Position numbers and translations under genes: made by a program
The notes under the pieces: generated by a model
Databases searched by the model: none
Seen by the model: only the letters and a program-made list of their open reading frames with translations
Told to the model about the DNA's origin: nothing
Origin: an uncultured Collinsella sp.
Lineage (GTDB): Bacteria; Actinomycetota; Coriobacteriia; Coriobacteriales; Coriobacteriaceae
Assembly (NCBI GenBank): GCA_900541025.1
Contig: UQIL01000005.1
Coordinates: 1 to 64,000, forward strand
Direction: 5' to 3'
Length of the DNA: 64,000 nt
Shown here: positions 1-9,000 of the stretch, in pieces
Layout of the letters: every line of letters begins with the position of its first letter
Position numbering within the stretch: the first letter of the stretch is position 1

Positions 1-2197
1 GACGGCGCGGACGGTCGCTGCGCTCGGAGCGCTCGCGACGCGGACGCTCACGGCGCTGGAAGTGCTCGCCGTCGCCCTCGGAAGCACCCTCGGCGCGAGC
101 CGGGGCCTCGGGCTTGTCAAGACGATCGAGCGAGATCTTGCCGCGATCATCGACTTCGATGACGACGACCTTGACCTCGTCGCCCACGTTGAGGACGTCC
201 TCGACCTTCTCCACGCGGCCCTTGGCGACGCGAGAGATGTGCAGCAGGCCGTCCTTACCGGGCAGCAGGTTGACGAAGGCGCCGAAGGGCTGGATGGAGA
301 CCACGCGACCGGTGTACTCCTCGCCCGGCTCGGGAACCTTGATGATGAGCTTGATGCGCTCGACAGCCTGGTCCACGGACTCGCCGGTGCCGCCGACAAA
401 GACGGTGCCGTCCTCCTGGATGTCGACCGAAGCGCCGGTCTCATCCTGGATACCGCGGATGACCTTACCGCCGGAACCGATGACGTCGCGGATCTTGTCG
501 GTCGGAACCTGGATGGAGACGATGCGCGGAGCGGTGCTGCGCGTGGTGTGGCGCGGCTCGGGGATCACATCGAGCATCTTCTGCAGGATGAAGGCGCGAC
601 CCTCCTTGGCCTGCTGCAGGGCGCGGGCCAGGATGTCGAAGGTGAGGCCGGTGGCCTTGTTGTCCATCTGCAGGGCGGTGATGCCCTCGGTGGTGCCGGC
701 GACCTTAAAGTCCATGTCGCCCAGGAAGTCCTCGAGACCCTGGATGTCGGACAGGACCACGGTCTTACCCTCCTCCTGGATCAGGCCCATGGCGATACCG
801 GAGACCGGGCGCTTAATGGGCACGCCGCCGTCCATAAGGGCGAGCGTAGAACCGCAGGTCGAAGCCATCGAAGAGGAGCCGTTGGACTCCATGACCTCGG
901 AGACGACGCGGATGGCGTAGGGGAACTCGTTCTCGTCGGGAAGCACCGGAAGCAGAGCGCGCTCTGCCAGATTGCCGTGACCGATCTCGCGACGCTTGGG
1001 GCTGCCCATGCGGCCGGTCTCGCCGGTGCAGAACGGCGGGAAGTTGTAGTGGTGCATGTAGCGCTTGCCCTCGGTGGGCTCGATGGTATCCAGACGCTGG
1101 CCCTCGTTGAGCATGCCGAGCGACAGGACGGAGAGCACCTGGGTCTGGCCGCGCTGGAACAGACCGGAGCCGTGAACGAGCGGCAGGTAGTTGTCCTTCA
1201 CCATGATGGGACGGATCTCGTCGGCGGCACGGCCGTCGACGCGCTCGCCGGTCTCGACGACCATAGTGCGCATGGCCTTCTTCTCGAGCTTCTTGAGCGC
1301 CACGGGGATCTCGCGCTCCCAAGCAGCCTGCTCCTCATCGGTGAACTCGGCGCGGATGGACTCCTTCAGAGCCTCGACCTTGCCGATACGGGAGAGCTTG
1401 TCGGCGTCGCGCAAGGCGGCTGCCATCTCGTCGTAGTGGGCGAAGATGCGCTCCTGGACCTCCTCGACGGGCTGGTCGAGCGGGTACTCCTTCTTGACGA
1501 TGGGGCCGTTGACCTGCTCCCACTCGGCGACGAACTCATCCTGAGCCTGGCAGAAGGCAGCAAGGGCCTCCTGGCCAAACTTCATGGCGGCGAGCATGTC
1601 GTCCTCAGAGATCTCCTCGGCGCCGGCCTCGACCATCGAGATGAAGTCGGCGGAGCCGCCCAGCTCCAAGTCCAGATCGGAGTTCTCGCGCTCCTCGTAG
1701 GTGGGGTTGACGATAAACTCGCCGGTCTCCACGTTACGGCCGATGCGCACGCAGGCAAGCGGGCCCTCGAAGGGCACGCCGCCGAGCGTCATGGCCAGGG
1801 AAGCACCCATGACGTTGATGACGTCAAAGGGGTTGACCTGGTCGGCGACAAGCGAGGTAGCGACGATGTGCACCTCGTTGCGGAAGCCGTCCGGGAAGCT
1901 CGGGCGAATCGGACGGTCGATCATGCGCGCGGTGAGCGTGGCCTTCTCGCTGGGACGGCCCTCACGCTTGAGGTAGCCACCCGGGATGCGGCCGGCGGCG
2001 TACATCTTCTCGTTGAAGTCGACGGTCAGCGGGAAGAAGTCGTAGTTCTTACGCTCCTTGGAGACGACCACGGTGTCGAGCATCGTGGTGTCACCCTGCT
2101 TGACCAGGCAGGCGCCGGTGGCCTGCTTGGCAAGCTCGCCCGACTCAAAGGTGTAGGTCTTGCCGTACAGCTCAAAGGTCTTGGATACGAGTGTCAT
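1..2197 (-). CDS. pnp: Polyribonucleotide nucleotidyltransferase (PNPase), 3' end cut by the window
   Basis: PNPase degrades RNA phosphorolytically from the 3' end and is the core exonuclease of RNA decay complexes. Reading the complement from 2197 gives MTLVSKTFELYGK, two RNase PH-like repeats (the second with the GETGRMGSPKRREIGHG region), then a KH domain (IGSGGKVIRGIQDETGA) and an S1 domain (GEEYTGRVVSIQPFGAFVNLLPGKDG written in pieces across 270-350). About 732 residues are visible. After S1 the tail is unusually rich in Arg, Glu and Pro and runs off the left edge, so the true C-terminus is not seen. The start has AAGGAG seven bases upstream. It lies directly downstream of rpsO, as in many bacteria, but a terminator separates the two. 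Identification is secure. Confidence 0.97.
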   Translation of the reverse strand, partial: MTLVSKTFELYGKTYTFESGELAKQATGACLVKQGDTTMLDTVVVSKERKNYDFFPLTVDFNEKMYAAGRIPGGYLKREGRPSEKATLTARMIDRPIRPSFPDGFRNEVHIVATSLVADQVNPFDVINVMGASLAMTLGGVPFEGPLACVRIGRNVETGEFIVNPTYEERENSDLDLELGGSADFISMVEAGAEEISEDDMLAAMKFGQEALAAFCQAQDEFVAEWEQVNGPIVKKEYPLDQPVEEVQERIFAHYDEMAAALRDADKLSRIGKVEALKESIRAEFTDEEQAAWEREIPVALKKLEKKAMRTMVVETGERVDGRAADEIRPIMVKDNYLPLVHGSGLFQRGQTQVLSVLSLGMLNEGQRLDTIEPTEGKRYMHHYNFPPFCTGETGRMGSPKRREIGHGNLAERALLPVLPDENEFPYAIRVVSEVMESNGSSSMASTCGSTLALMDGGVPIKRPVSGIAMGLIQEEGKTVVLSDIQGLEDFLGDMDFKVAGTTEGITALQMDNKATGLTFDILARALQQAKEGRAFILQKMLDVIPEPRHTTRSTAPRIVSIQVPTDKIRDVIGSGGKVIRGIQDETGASVDIQEDGTVFVGGTGESVDQAVERIKLIIKVPEPGEEYTGRVVSIQPFGAFVNLLPGKDGLLHISRVAKGRVEKVEDVLNVGDEVKVVVIEVDDRGKISLDRLDKPEAPARAEGASEGDGEHFQRRERPRRERSERSDRPRR

Positions 2198-2299
2198 TGT
2201 TCTCCTTTACCCCGCAGACCCCTTGCCTGCGGGCTTCTCATGTGACGCGGGCCCCCTGCCCCCGCCACGCTTCAGAGCGTGATTGTTCGCGCCCTTACA

Positions 2300-2333
2300 C
2301 AAAAAGAGCGCCCCGCTGCGCAGGACGCTCTTA
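2300..2333 (-). terminator. Intrinsic terminator between rpsO and pnp
   Basis: On the minus strand AAGAGCG at 2332-2326 pairs with CGCTCTT at 2310-2304 and is followed by a run of five T. It ends the rpsO transcript or attenuates read-through into pnp. Confidence 0.8.
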
Positions 2334-2346
2334 GCATGTACAAATC

Positions 2347-2625
2347 CTACTGGATGTTGTCGCGGATGCCCAGAGCCTTGATGAGCTCACGGTACTCAAC
2401 GATGTCGTTCTTCTTGATGTAGGAGAGAAGACGACGACGACGGCCGACGAGCATGAGCAGGCCACGACGGGTGTGGAAGTCCTTCTGGTGGGACTTCATG
2501 TGCTCGGTCAGCTCCTTGATGCGCTCGGACAGGATGGCGACCTGAACCTTGGGGTTGCCGGTGTCGACCGGGGTGTTACCGAACTGGGCAGTCAGCTCCG
2601 CCTTGCGCTCTTTGGAAACAGTCAT
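2347..2625 (-). CDS. rpsO: 30S ribosomal protein S15
   Basis: S15 is a primary binding protein of 16S rRNA and organises the platform of the 30S subunit. The 92-residue product starts MTVSKERKAELTAQFG and contains the family core with HMKSHQKDFHTRRGLLMLVG and a basic RRRRLLSYIKKND segment. I chose the ATG at 2625, which has AAGGTG upstream; the frame stays open for another 39 codons but these do not resemble S15. Length is usual (about 89). It is the gene upstream of pnp, a widely conserved pairing, and a terminator hairpin follows it. Confidence 0.97.
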   Translation of the reverse strand: MTVSKERKAELTAQFGNTPVDTGNPKVQVAILSERIKELTEHMKSHQKDFHTRRGLLMLVGRRRRLLSYIKKNDIVEYRELIKALGIRDNIQ

Positions 2626-2763
2626 TGTTTCACCTTTCGTTTTACGTCGCCCGCGGGCGACTCGATTCGCCTCGGACTGGGAAGCCGCCGGTGGAGCGAG
2701 CAACCAAGGTCGAGGTACCAACAGGTCGGCATGATACCACAAGCAGCCCGCGCCTGCGCATCA

Positions 2764-3513
2764 TCACCGACCCAACATGAATTCCATCGCACGGAGGCGT
2801 TGATCGGTGTGCGTCGCAGCCCAAACATGCGAAAGCCCCAGCAAAAAGGCTGCGGTATGCGGGTCGATTCGCTCGGCCATGAGCGCATCGAAGGTCATGG
2901 ACATGAGGGCGCGCAGCCATGCGGTCTCACCGGTCGACACCAGTTCGGCACCTGGAACGCTCGACGCGCACGACCCACACATGAGACCGCCCGCCTGGGG
3001 TGAAAAATACGACAGCATGGGGTCTCCGCACAGCACGCAGGCCGAAAAATCGGGTCGATAGCCAACGTGCGACAGCAGCTTAAAGACATATGCCGCCACA
3101 AGTAGGTCCATATGCGCCGTGTCAAGTCCGCTGCCCACCAGGGCAAGCGCTCGCTGCGTTATAGCAAAGGTAAACGGGTCCTCGGTGTCCTCGAACGAGC
3201 ACACGCGCGCAACCTCGGCGATCGCGCTTGCGGCGCAGGTCGTCTCGTAATCGGGCGCAGCGCCGAGCGGCGCCTCCATAAGCTCGGCCTGGGAAACCAC
3301 GTCGAGTGACCGTCCATGTGCGAGCAGCATATCGACCGTACAGAACAGCTCGCAGCGCGCAGCCAGGCGTCCGCCGGGTTTGCGGGCGCCCTTTGCCACG
3401 GCACGAACCTGCTGCCCCCGCTCGTCAAGCATCGTCAAGATCAAGTCGGTCTCTTTGAGCTTAGTCTTATCGAGCACGAGCACTTTCGTGCGATATGTCC
3501 GGGAGCCTGCCAT
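2764..3513 (-). CDS. recO: DNA repair protein RecO
   Basis: RecO works with RecR to load RecA on SSB-coated gaps during RecF-pathway repair. The 249-residue product has the N-terminal OB-fold (AGSRTYRTKVLVLDKTKLKE start), an all-helical middle and a zinc-binding pair, CVLCG around residue 160 and CGSC around residue 182. The length is typical. It starts 15 bases after the era stop codon and is the last gene of the mtaB-phoH-ybeY-dgkA-era-recO run, an order common in Gram-positive bacteria. The start ATG has no strong Shine-Dalgarno site, which suggests coupling to era. Confidence 0.93.
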   Translation of the reverse strand: MAGSRTYRTKVLVLDKTKLKETDLILTMLDERGQQVRAVAKGARKPGGRLAARCELFCTVDMLLAHGRSLDVVSQAELMEAPLGAAPDYETTCAASAIAEVARVCSFEDTEDPFTFAITQRALALVGSGLDTAHMDLLVAAYVFKLLSHVGYRPDFSACVLCGDPMLSYFSPQAGGLMCGSCASSVPGAELVSTGETAWLRALMSMTFDALMAERIDPHTAAFLLGLSHVWAATHTDQRLRAMEFMLGR

Positions 3514-3528
3514 GCGCGCCGCGCGTCC

Positions 3529-4596
3529 TTAGTCCTCGGCGTTGTAGCCAAAACGACGAATCTGGGCCTCGTCGTCGCGCCAGCCAGCCTTGACCTTCAC
3601 GTCCAGCTCCAAAAAGACCTGCGTACCAAAAATGCGCTCAAGATCGCGACGGGCGTCGATACCGATATGCTTGATCATCTCGCCGCCCTTACCGATGATG
3701 ATGCCCTTTTGGCCCTCGCGCTCGACGTAAATGGTGGCGTGCACGCGCAGCACCTTCTTGGTCTGCTCAAGCGCATCGCAGATCACGCCAACGGAGTGCG
3801 GAATCTCATCACGGGTGCGGCGCAAGACCTTCTCGCGCACAAACTCGGCAACGAGCGTCTCATCGGAAGCGTCGGTACCCATGTCCTCGGGGAACCAACG
3901 CGGACCCTCGGGCAAAAAGTGCGCAACGGTCTCGATAAAGGCATCGACGTTGAAGTTCTTGACCGACGACGTCACGATCTCGTCGTCATATTCCATGAGC
4001 TCGTGGGCAGCCTTAAGCTGTTCCATGACCTGTGCGGGGTCGGCCTCATCGGCCTTAGTGAGCACCAGGACCTTCTTGCAACGGGCGCATCTGACGCGCT
4101 CGGCAACCCAGGCGTCTCCCCTGCCGATCGGTTTGGTGGCATCAATCAAAAAAGCGACGACATCGACATCGTTCAGCTCGAACAGCGCGCTCTTGTTGAG
4201 CTCGGATCCCAGACCGTCCTTGGGCTTATGAATACCCGGGGTATCGACAAAGACCAGCTGGTAGCCGGGACGGTTGACGACGGCGCGCATGCGGCGGCGG
4301 GTCGTCTGGGCCACCGGCGAGGTGATGGCGACCTTTTTGCCATAGCAGGCATTAAGCAGCGTGGACTTGCCGGCGTTGGGACGACCGACCAGGGCCACAA
4401 AACCGCTGCGGAAACCGGGCTCCACGTCACCAAAGCCCGCGAGGCTGTCGCCCTCGTCGCACAGGGCGTCGAGCTCCTCGTCGCTCATGCCCTCAAACGG
4501 GTCGAACTCCTCGACATCCTCGAGCTCCTCGGTATCCACCGCGTCCAGAACCTCGTCGTCCAGAACCTCATCGGTAGGCTGCGTATTATCGGACAT
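3529..4596 (-). CDS. era: GTPase Era with long acidic N-terminal extension
   Basis: Era is a GTPase that binds the 3' end of 16S rRNA and assists 30S maturation. G-motifs are plain: G1 GRPNAGKST at residues 71-79, G3 DTPG near 118, G4 TKAD near 176; a KH RNA-binding domain with GKGGEMIKHIG lies near residue 300. The product has 355 residues against about 300 for the family. The extra length is an N-terminal stretch of some 65 residues dominated by Asp and Glu with no visible fold. The ATG at 4596 has AAAGGGA upstream, so the extension appears to be translated. It sits between dgkA and recO. Confidence 0.95.
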   Translation of the reverse strand: MSDNTQPTDEVLDDEVLDAVDTEELEDVEEFDPFEGMSDEELDALCDEGDSLAGFGDVEPGFRSGFVALVGRPNAGKSTLLNACYGKKVAITSPVAQTTRRRMRAVVNRPGYQLVFVDTPGIHKPKDGLGSELNKSALFELNDVDVVAFLIDATKPIGRGDAWVAERVRCARCKKVLVLTKADEADPAQVMEQLKAAHELMEYDDEIVTSSVKNFNVDAFIETVAHFLPEGPRWFPEDMGTDASDETLVAEFVREKVLRRTRDEIPHSVGVICDALEQTKKVLRVHATIYVEREGQKGIIIGKGGEMIKHIGIDARRDLERIFGTQVFLELDVKVKAGWRDDEAQIRRFGYNAED

Positions 4597-4608
4597 GGGA
4601 ATCCCTTT

Positions 4609-4986
4609 CTAAATAAAGCCAAGCGCGTGGGCAAAGACCAGCAGGCCCACGATTGCGGCGGTGATGGAAAGAACGTACACGGAAGCGGCGGCGATATCCT
4701 TGGCGCGCTTTGCCAGCGGATGAAGTTCCTGGGTCGCCAGGTCGACGATCGCCTCCATGGCGGTATTGCACAGCTCGCCGTGAATCACCAGGCCACAGCA
4801 GATGATAACCGTGGCCCACTCGGCAATGTCGAGGCCGATAATGCAGCCGGCAATGACGGTACACACGCCCGCCACGAGCATGACCTTGATGTTACGCTCG
4901 GTTTTAACGGCGGTGACAAAGCCCTCCATGGCGTAGGAGAACGACTTTAAAAAGGACGGATGGTCCTTGTTCGATCCGGGAATCAT
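4609..4986 (-). CDS. dgkA: Diacylglycerol kinase family membrane protein (probable undecaprenol kinase)
   Basis: The 125-residue product is a small DgkA-type integral membrane kinase. Three hydrophobic helices are visible, with the family signature ELCNTAMEAIVDLA (Glu and Asn ligands for ATP/Mg) around residues 71-85 and the KRAKDIAAASV segment after it. In Gram-positive bacteria members of this family mostly phosphorylate undecaprenol, feeding the lipid carrier pool used in wall synthesis; that substrate is inferred, not seen. It lies between ybeY and era, the usual place. uppS and cdsA, which act on the same lipid pools, are elsewhere in the window. Confidence 0.9.
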   Translation of the reverse strand: MIPGSNKDHPSFLKSFSYAMEGFVTAVKTERNIKVMLVAGVCTVIAGCIIGLDIAEWATVIICCGLVIHGELCNTAMEAIVDLATQELHPLAKRAKDIAAASVYVLSITAAIVGLLVFAHALGFI

Positions 4987-4995
4987 AGACGGCTC

Positions 4996-5505
4996 CTAGT
5001 CGTGGGCATGGTTGGTGATGGGACCGACGTGAACCAACTTGGGGTCCTCACCGCGCTCGAGCGCCAGATCGCGCAGGATGGCATCCTCACGGGCCTCCAT
5101 GACCTCGGCCTCGTCGTCCTCGATGTGGTCATAGCCCAGCAGGTGCAGCATTCCGTGTACGAGCATCAGACGGCACTCGTCAGCGGGGCTATTGCCAAAA
5201 CCGGGGGCCTGACGGGCAATAACCTGAGGGGCCAAGATAATATCGCCGAGCTCGAGCGTCTCATCGGCGGGAATGTCATCGTCGAAGGCCGAATCGCACT
5301 CAAACGAAAGCACATCGGTGGTGCGGTCGATACCGCGCCACTCGTGGTTGAGCTCGTGCATCTCGTCCTCGTCGACATACGAAAGGGAAATCTCGACTCC
5401 ACGTTCAACGCCCTCGGCGGCAAGCACAACCTCGCAGATGTGCTCCACCTCCTGCGCGTCGAGCAGCGTATCGAGCTCGGCATCGTTGCTGATCAATACA
5501 CTCAA
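4996..5505 (-). CDS. ybeY: Endoribonuclease YbeY (16S rRNA maturation)
   Basis: YbeY is a zinc-dependent endoribonuclease needed for 16S rRNA 3'-end processing and ribosome quality control. The product (169 residues) carries the metal-binding signature HGMLHLLGYDH around residues 132-142, with three His ligands. The start is TTG at 5505, with AAAGGAG five bases upstream and its last two bases overlapping the phoH stop (TTGA), so translation is probably coupled. Length and neighbours (phoH, dgkA, era) match the family. Confidence 0.94.
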   Translation of the reverse strand: MSVLISNDAELDTLLDAQEVEHICEVVLAAEGVERGVEISLSYVDEDEMHELNHEWRGIDRTTDVLSFECDSAFDDDIPADETLELGDIILAPQVIARQAPGFGNSPADECRLMLVHGMLHLLGYDHIEDDEAEVMEAREDAILRDLALERGEDPKLVHVGPITNHAHD

Positions 5506-6488
5506 CGGGACTCCTTTCGGTCGCGCGGGCGCTGCTCGCGCACGTCATCATAAGCTTCATATGCTTCGACGATACGACCCACCAGGGCATGGCGCACCAC
5601 GTCGGCACGCTCGAGGTGAGAAAATGCGACATCGTCGACACGGCCCAAAATCTGCTCAACGTCAGCAAGACCGCCACGACGACCCACCAGGTCGCGCTGG
5701 CTCAGGTCGCCGGTAATCACGAACTTGGAGTTGAACCCAAGGCGTGTCAGGAACATCTTCATCTGCTCGGGCGTGGTATTTTGCGCCTCGTCGAGCACCA
5801 CGAAGGCATCACTCAGTGTGCGGCCGCGCATGTAGGCAAGCGGGGCGATCTCGATCACGCCACGCTCCATAAGCTCATCGGTGCGCTCGCGATCCATCAT
5901 GTCAAAAAGGGCGTCGTAGAGCGGACGCATGTAGGGGTCGATCTTTTCCTCAAGGGTACCGGGCAAAAAGCCCAGATTCTCCCCCGCCTCGACAACCGGA
6001 CGCGTCAAGATCAAACGGCCCACCTCGTGACGCTTGAGCGCGGCAACGGCGAGCGCCATGGCCAGATAGGTCTTACCGGTACCGGCAGGACCCAAGCCAA
6101 AGGTGATGGTATGCGAGCGAATGGCATCCACGTAGCGCTTTTGCCCGAGCGTCTTGGGACGAATGACGCGGCCGCGATACGAAAGCAGCACGTCATCGCG
6201 AAGCGACGTAGCCTCGTGCTCACCGTCGCGCAGGACGGCCAGGCAGCGAGAGACATCGTCGGCAGACAGCGTGCGCCCGGCGGCCGCCTCGCGAAAAGCG
6301 TGCTCGAAAAAGCGCGCCACGAGTTCGACCTCGTCCGGGTCGCCGCTCACGGCGATGCTATCGCCACGGGCGACCACATGAGCGCGAACCAAGCTCTCGA
6401 GCGCACGAAGGACGCCGTCGCCGGCGCCCAAAACGCGCGAGGGATCAATTCCCTCGGGAACGGTAAGTCTAATCTTCGAGGCTTCCAT
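5502..6488 (-). CDS. phoH: PhoH-like ATPase (YbeZ)
   Basis: This PhoH/YbeZ family P-loop ATPase is usually found next to ybeY and thought to work with it in RNA metabolism. The 328-residue product has a Walker A motif GPAGTGKTYLAMA around residue 140 and Walker B VVLDEAQN around 235, followed by a sensor region (VITGDLSQRD). I start at the ATG at 6488 (MEASKIRLTVPEG) because GGAGG lies upstream; the open frame extends to 6593 but those codons overlap mtaB. The first 20 bases overlap the mtaB 3' end. Confidence 0.93.
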   Translation of the reverse strand: MEASKIRLTVPEGIDPSRVLGAGDGVLRALESLVRAHVVARGDSIAVSGDPDEVELVARFFEHAFREAAAGRTLSADDVSRCLAVLRDGEHEATSLRDDVLLSYRGRVIRPKTLGQKRYVDAIRSHTITFGLGPAGTGKTYLAMALAVAALKRHEVGRLILTRPVVEAGENLGFLPGTLEEKIDPYMRPLYDALFDMMDRERTDELMERGVIEIAPLAYMRGRTLSDAFVVLDEAQNTTPEQMKMFLTRLGFNSKFVITGDLSQRDLVGRRGGLADVEQILGRVDDVAFSHLERADVVRHALVGRIVEAYEAYDDVREQRPRDRKESR

Positions 6489-7761
6489 GAACCTCCCTGC
6501 GTGCATGGACCAAGCCGGAATCATCGACTCCGATGATAGCAACATCGAGCAGGCACGGGGCTGTAAGTCCACAGGTATCGTCAAGACGGGCATGATGGAA
6601 CGAGCCGAGCGTCAGGTTGTCACCATACTCGAGCACGGCACGCTCGACCGTGCCCACGCGACGACGAGCGTCGGCAATGGCGAGCTCCTGTGCGTCGGCC
6701 CGCATACGGCGGCTGCGCTCGGCCATAACCTCGGGCGGCACCTGGCCGGGCATCTCGGCAGCAAGGGTGCCGGGACGCTTGCTGTAGCGGAACACGTGCA
6801 TACGCGAGAAACCCACACGGCGGCACAGCGCCAGCGACTCCTCGAATTCCTCGTCCGTCTCACCGGGAAAACCGACGATAACGTCGCACGAAAGGGACGC
6901 CTGCGGCAGGTTGGCGCGAATCATGCGCACCGTGTCCTCGAAGGCCTCGGCGCTATAGGGGCGGCCCATGCGATGCAGGGTCGCCGTGCAGCCGGACTGC
7001 ACGGGCAGGTGCAAAAACGGGGCGATGCGCTGCGGATAGCGCGCCATAACCTTAAGCAGGCGCTCAGAGATATCCATGGGCTCGACCGAGGAAATGCGCA
7101 CATGCGGAATAGACGTGCGCTCCATGATGGCCTCGAGCAGCTCATCGATTTCGACATGCTCGTCGGTCGCGCTCTTGCCATCGTAGGCACCCAGGTTCAC
7201 ACCGGTCAGCACCACCTCGGGCACGCCGGCCTCCTGGGCCTCGCGAACTTGCTCGAGCACGGACTCGACGGGCACGGAACGCTCGGGGCCGCGCGCCTTC
7301 CACACAATGCAATAGGTGCAGCGATGGTTGCAGCCATCCTGAATCTTCACGCCCAGGCGAGAGCGACCGAGCGCATCGACCACCTCGCCATCGCTGCAGG
7401 CGGGAACGCTATCGGACTCAACGCCCAGCACCTCGCAGACGCGCTCGGCGACGTCAATCTTGGACGGTTCGGCGATCACGCGATCCGAAAGCTCCAACAG
7501 CTCCTCGGGATGCAGGTTGACGACGCAGCCGGTTACGACCACGTAAGGGTCGTTAGGATGGGCCAGCGCATGACGGACGGCCTTACGGGTCTTGGCCTCG
7601 GCCTCGCCCGTAACGGCACAGGTGTTAATGACGATCAGATCGGCATCCTGGGGATCCACAATAGCAAAGCCCAGGCGCATAAGATCGGCAGTGATACGGT
7701 CAGACTCAACCCGGTTGACGCGGCAGCCGAGGTTGACGACGGAAATATGGGGTGCGAGCAC
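6469..7761 (-). CDS. mtaB: MiaB-like tRNA methylthiotransferase MtaB
   Basis: MtaB converts t6A37 to ms2t6A37 in ANN-decoding tRNAs, using two iron-sulfur clusters. The product (430 residues) has the N-terminal UPF0004 domain with NLGCRVN, CAVTGEAE and TGCVV cysteines, then the radical SAM core with CNHRCTYCIV around residues 142-151, and a TRAM-like C-terminus. The KARG run after the CX3CX2C motif fits MtaB rather than MiaB or RimO. GTG start at 7761 with AAGGAG five bases away, nine bases after dnaJ. In many relatives this slot next to dnaJ also holds rsmE, which I do not find here. Confidence 0.92.
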   Translation of the reverse strand: MLAPHISVVNLGCRVNRVESDRITADLMRLGFAIVDPQDADLIVINTCAVTGEAEAKTRKAVRHALAHPNDPYVVVTGCVVNLHPEELLELSDRVIAEPSKIDVAERVCEVLGVESDSVPACSDGEVVDALGRSRLGVKIQDGCNHRCTYCIVWKARGPERSVPVESVLEQVREAQEAGVPEVVLTGVNLGAYDGKSATDEHVEIDELLEAIMERTSIPHVRISSVEPMDISERLLKVMARYPQRIAPFLHLPVQSGCTATLHRMGRPYSAEAFEDTVRMIRANLPQASLSCDVIVGFPGETDEEFEESLALCRRVGFSRMHVFRYSKRPGTLAAEMPGQVPPEVMAERSRRMRADAQELAIADARRRVGTVERAVLEYGDNLTLGSFHHARLDDTCGLTAPCLLDVAIIGVDDSGLVHARREVHGSLED

Positions 7762-7770
7762 GCGGGCTCC

Positions 7771-8919
7771 TTAATCGAGGATATCGTCGAGGGCACTCTT
7801 GATACGGTCGGTCACCGACTTCTTACCGGAAGCGACGTCATCGCCCATCTCATCGGCAAAAGCACGGAGCAGCTCGTGTTGCTTATTGGAAAGATTGGTG
7901 GGAACGACCACGCGCAGTTGCACGATCAGGCGACCACGCGAACCGCCACCGCCAATGCGCGGCATGCCGTAATTATTGACGCTCACGGTGTCGCCGTACT
8001 GTGTACCAGCAGGGACCGTCACCTTGACGACCTCATCGGGCATAATGCCCTCGACCTCGATCTCGCAGCCGAGCGCTGCCTGCGCAATCGAAATATCGCT
8101 CACGAGGTACAGGTCGTCACCGTTGCGCTTAAAACGCTCGTGGTCGGCGACGCGCACGTTGACGATCAGATCGCCCGAGGGCTCGCCGCGAAGGCCAGCC
8201 TCGCCAAAGCCGCTCACGCGCAGCTGGCGACCGGTCGAAACGCCGGCGGGGATATCGATGTCGATCTTTTCATGCGAAGGCGTGCGGCCCTGACCGTCGC
8301 AGGTCTCGCAGGGATGATCGATGACCGTGCCCTCGCCGTGGCAGTCGGGACAAGGCGAAGAGGACTGAACCTGGCCCAGGAACGAACGCTGGACCGTCGT
8401 GACATAGCCCGTGCCGTGGCAGCGGCTGCACTGCTTTTCCTGCGCGCCCTCGGCCCTACCGGTGCCATTGCAATCCTCACAGGGAGCAAGGCGGTCATAG
8501 CTGATCGTCTTTTTGCACCCGAGTGCCGCCTCCTCGAGCGTCACCGAAAGGGAGATGGCCATGTCGCGGCCGCGACGACGCTCACGGCGATTTCGGGCGC
8601 CACCGCCGGCACCGCCGCCAAAGAACGACGAGAAGAGGTCGTCCATGCCCATGCCGCCAAAGATATCGTTAATGTCGACGTAGCCCGAACCACCAGGGCC
8701 GTCGGCAATGCCGTAACGGTCGTAGTTAGCACGCTTCTGCTCATCGGAAAGAACGGAATATGCCTCGTTGAGCTCTTTGAACTTGGCCTCGGCCTCGGGG
8801 TCGTCCGAAACGTCCGGGTGTACGGTACGGGCCTTCTTTAGAAACGCGCGCTTAATCGTCCGCGCGTCGGCATCCTTGTCGACGCCAAGCACCTCGTAGT
8901 AATCCCTATTTTCCGACAC
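7771..8919 (-). CDS. dnaJ: Chaperone DnaJ (complete type I)
   Basis: DnaJ delivers substrates to DnaK and stimulates its ATPase. The 382-residue product has a J domain with HPD near residue 35, a Gly/Phe-rich linker, four CxxCxGxG zinc repeats (CEDCNGTG, CSRCHGTG, CPDCHGEG, CETCDGQG) and a full C-terminal substrate-binding domain. The start is GTG at 8919 (VSENRDYYEVLG), with GGAAGGA seven bases upstream. The next gene upstream, at 9001-10104, is a second J-protein, so two paralogues lie in tandem; dnaK is not in the window. Confidence 0.95.
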   Translation of the reverse strand: MSENRDYYEVLGVDKDADARTIKRAFLKKARTVHPDVSDDPEAEAKFKELNEAYSVLSDEQKRANYDRYGIADGPGGSGYVDINDIFGGMGMDDLFSSFFGGGAGGGARNRRERRRGRDMAISLSVTLEEAALGCKKTISYDRLAPCEDCNGTGRAEGAQEKQCSRCHGTGYVTTVQRSFLGQVQSSSPCPDCHGEGTVIDHPCETCDGQGRTPSHEKIDIDIPAGVSTGRQLRVSGFGEAGLRGEPSGDLIVNVRVADHERFKRNGDDLYLVSDISIAQAALGCEIEVEGIMPDEVVKVTVPAGTQYGDTVSVNNYGMPRIGGGGSRGRLIVQLRVVVPTNLSNKQHELLRAFADEMGDDVASGKKSVTDRIKSALDDILD

Positions 8920-9000
8920 GACCGAATCCTTCCGACTTTCATTATTGTCACAGTGCGTCCTATACCCAAGCTGGGCCGGCCGCAAACAGAGGGTTTGATG

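Noticed and set aside
62..2245. A 727-codon open frame on the plus strand
   Set aside because: It is the antisense of pnp. Low-complexity Leu/Asp/Gly/His translation arises from the opposite strand of a GC-rich gene with strong codon bias.
6487..8841. A 784-codon plus-strand frame across mtaB and dnaJ
   Set aside because: It covers two well-identified genes on the other strand and has shadow-like composition.
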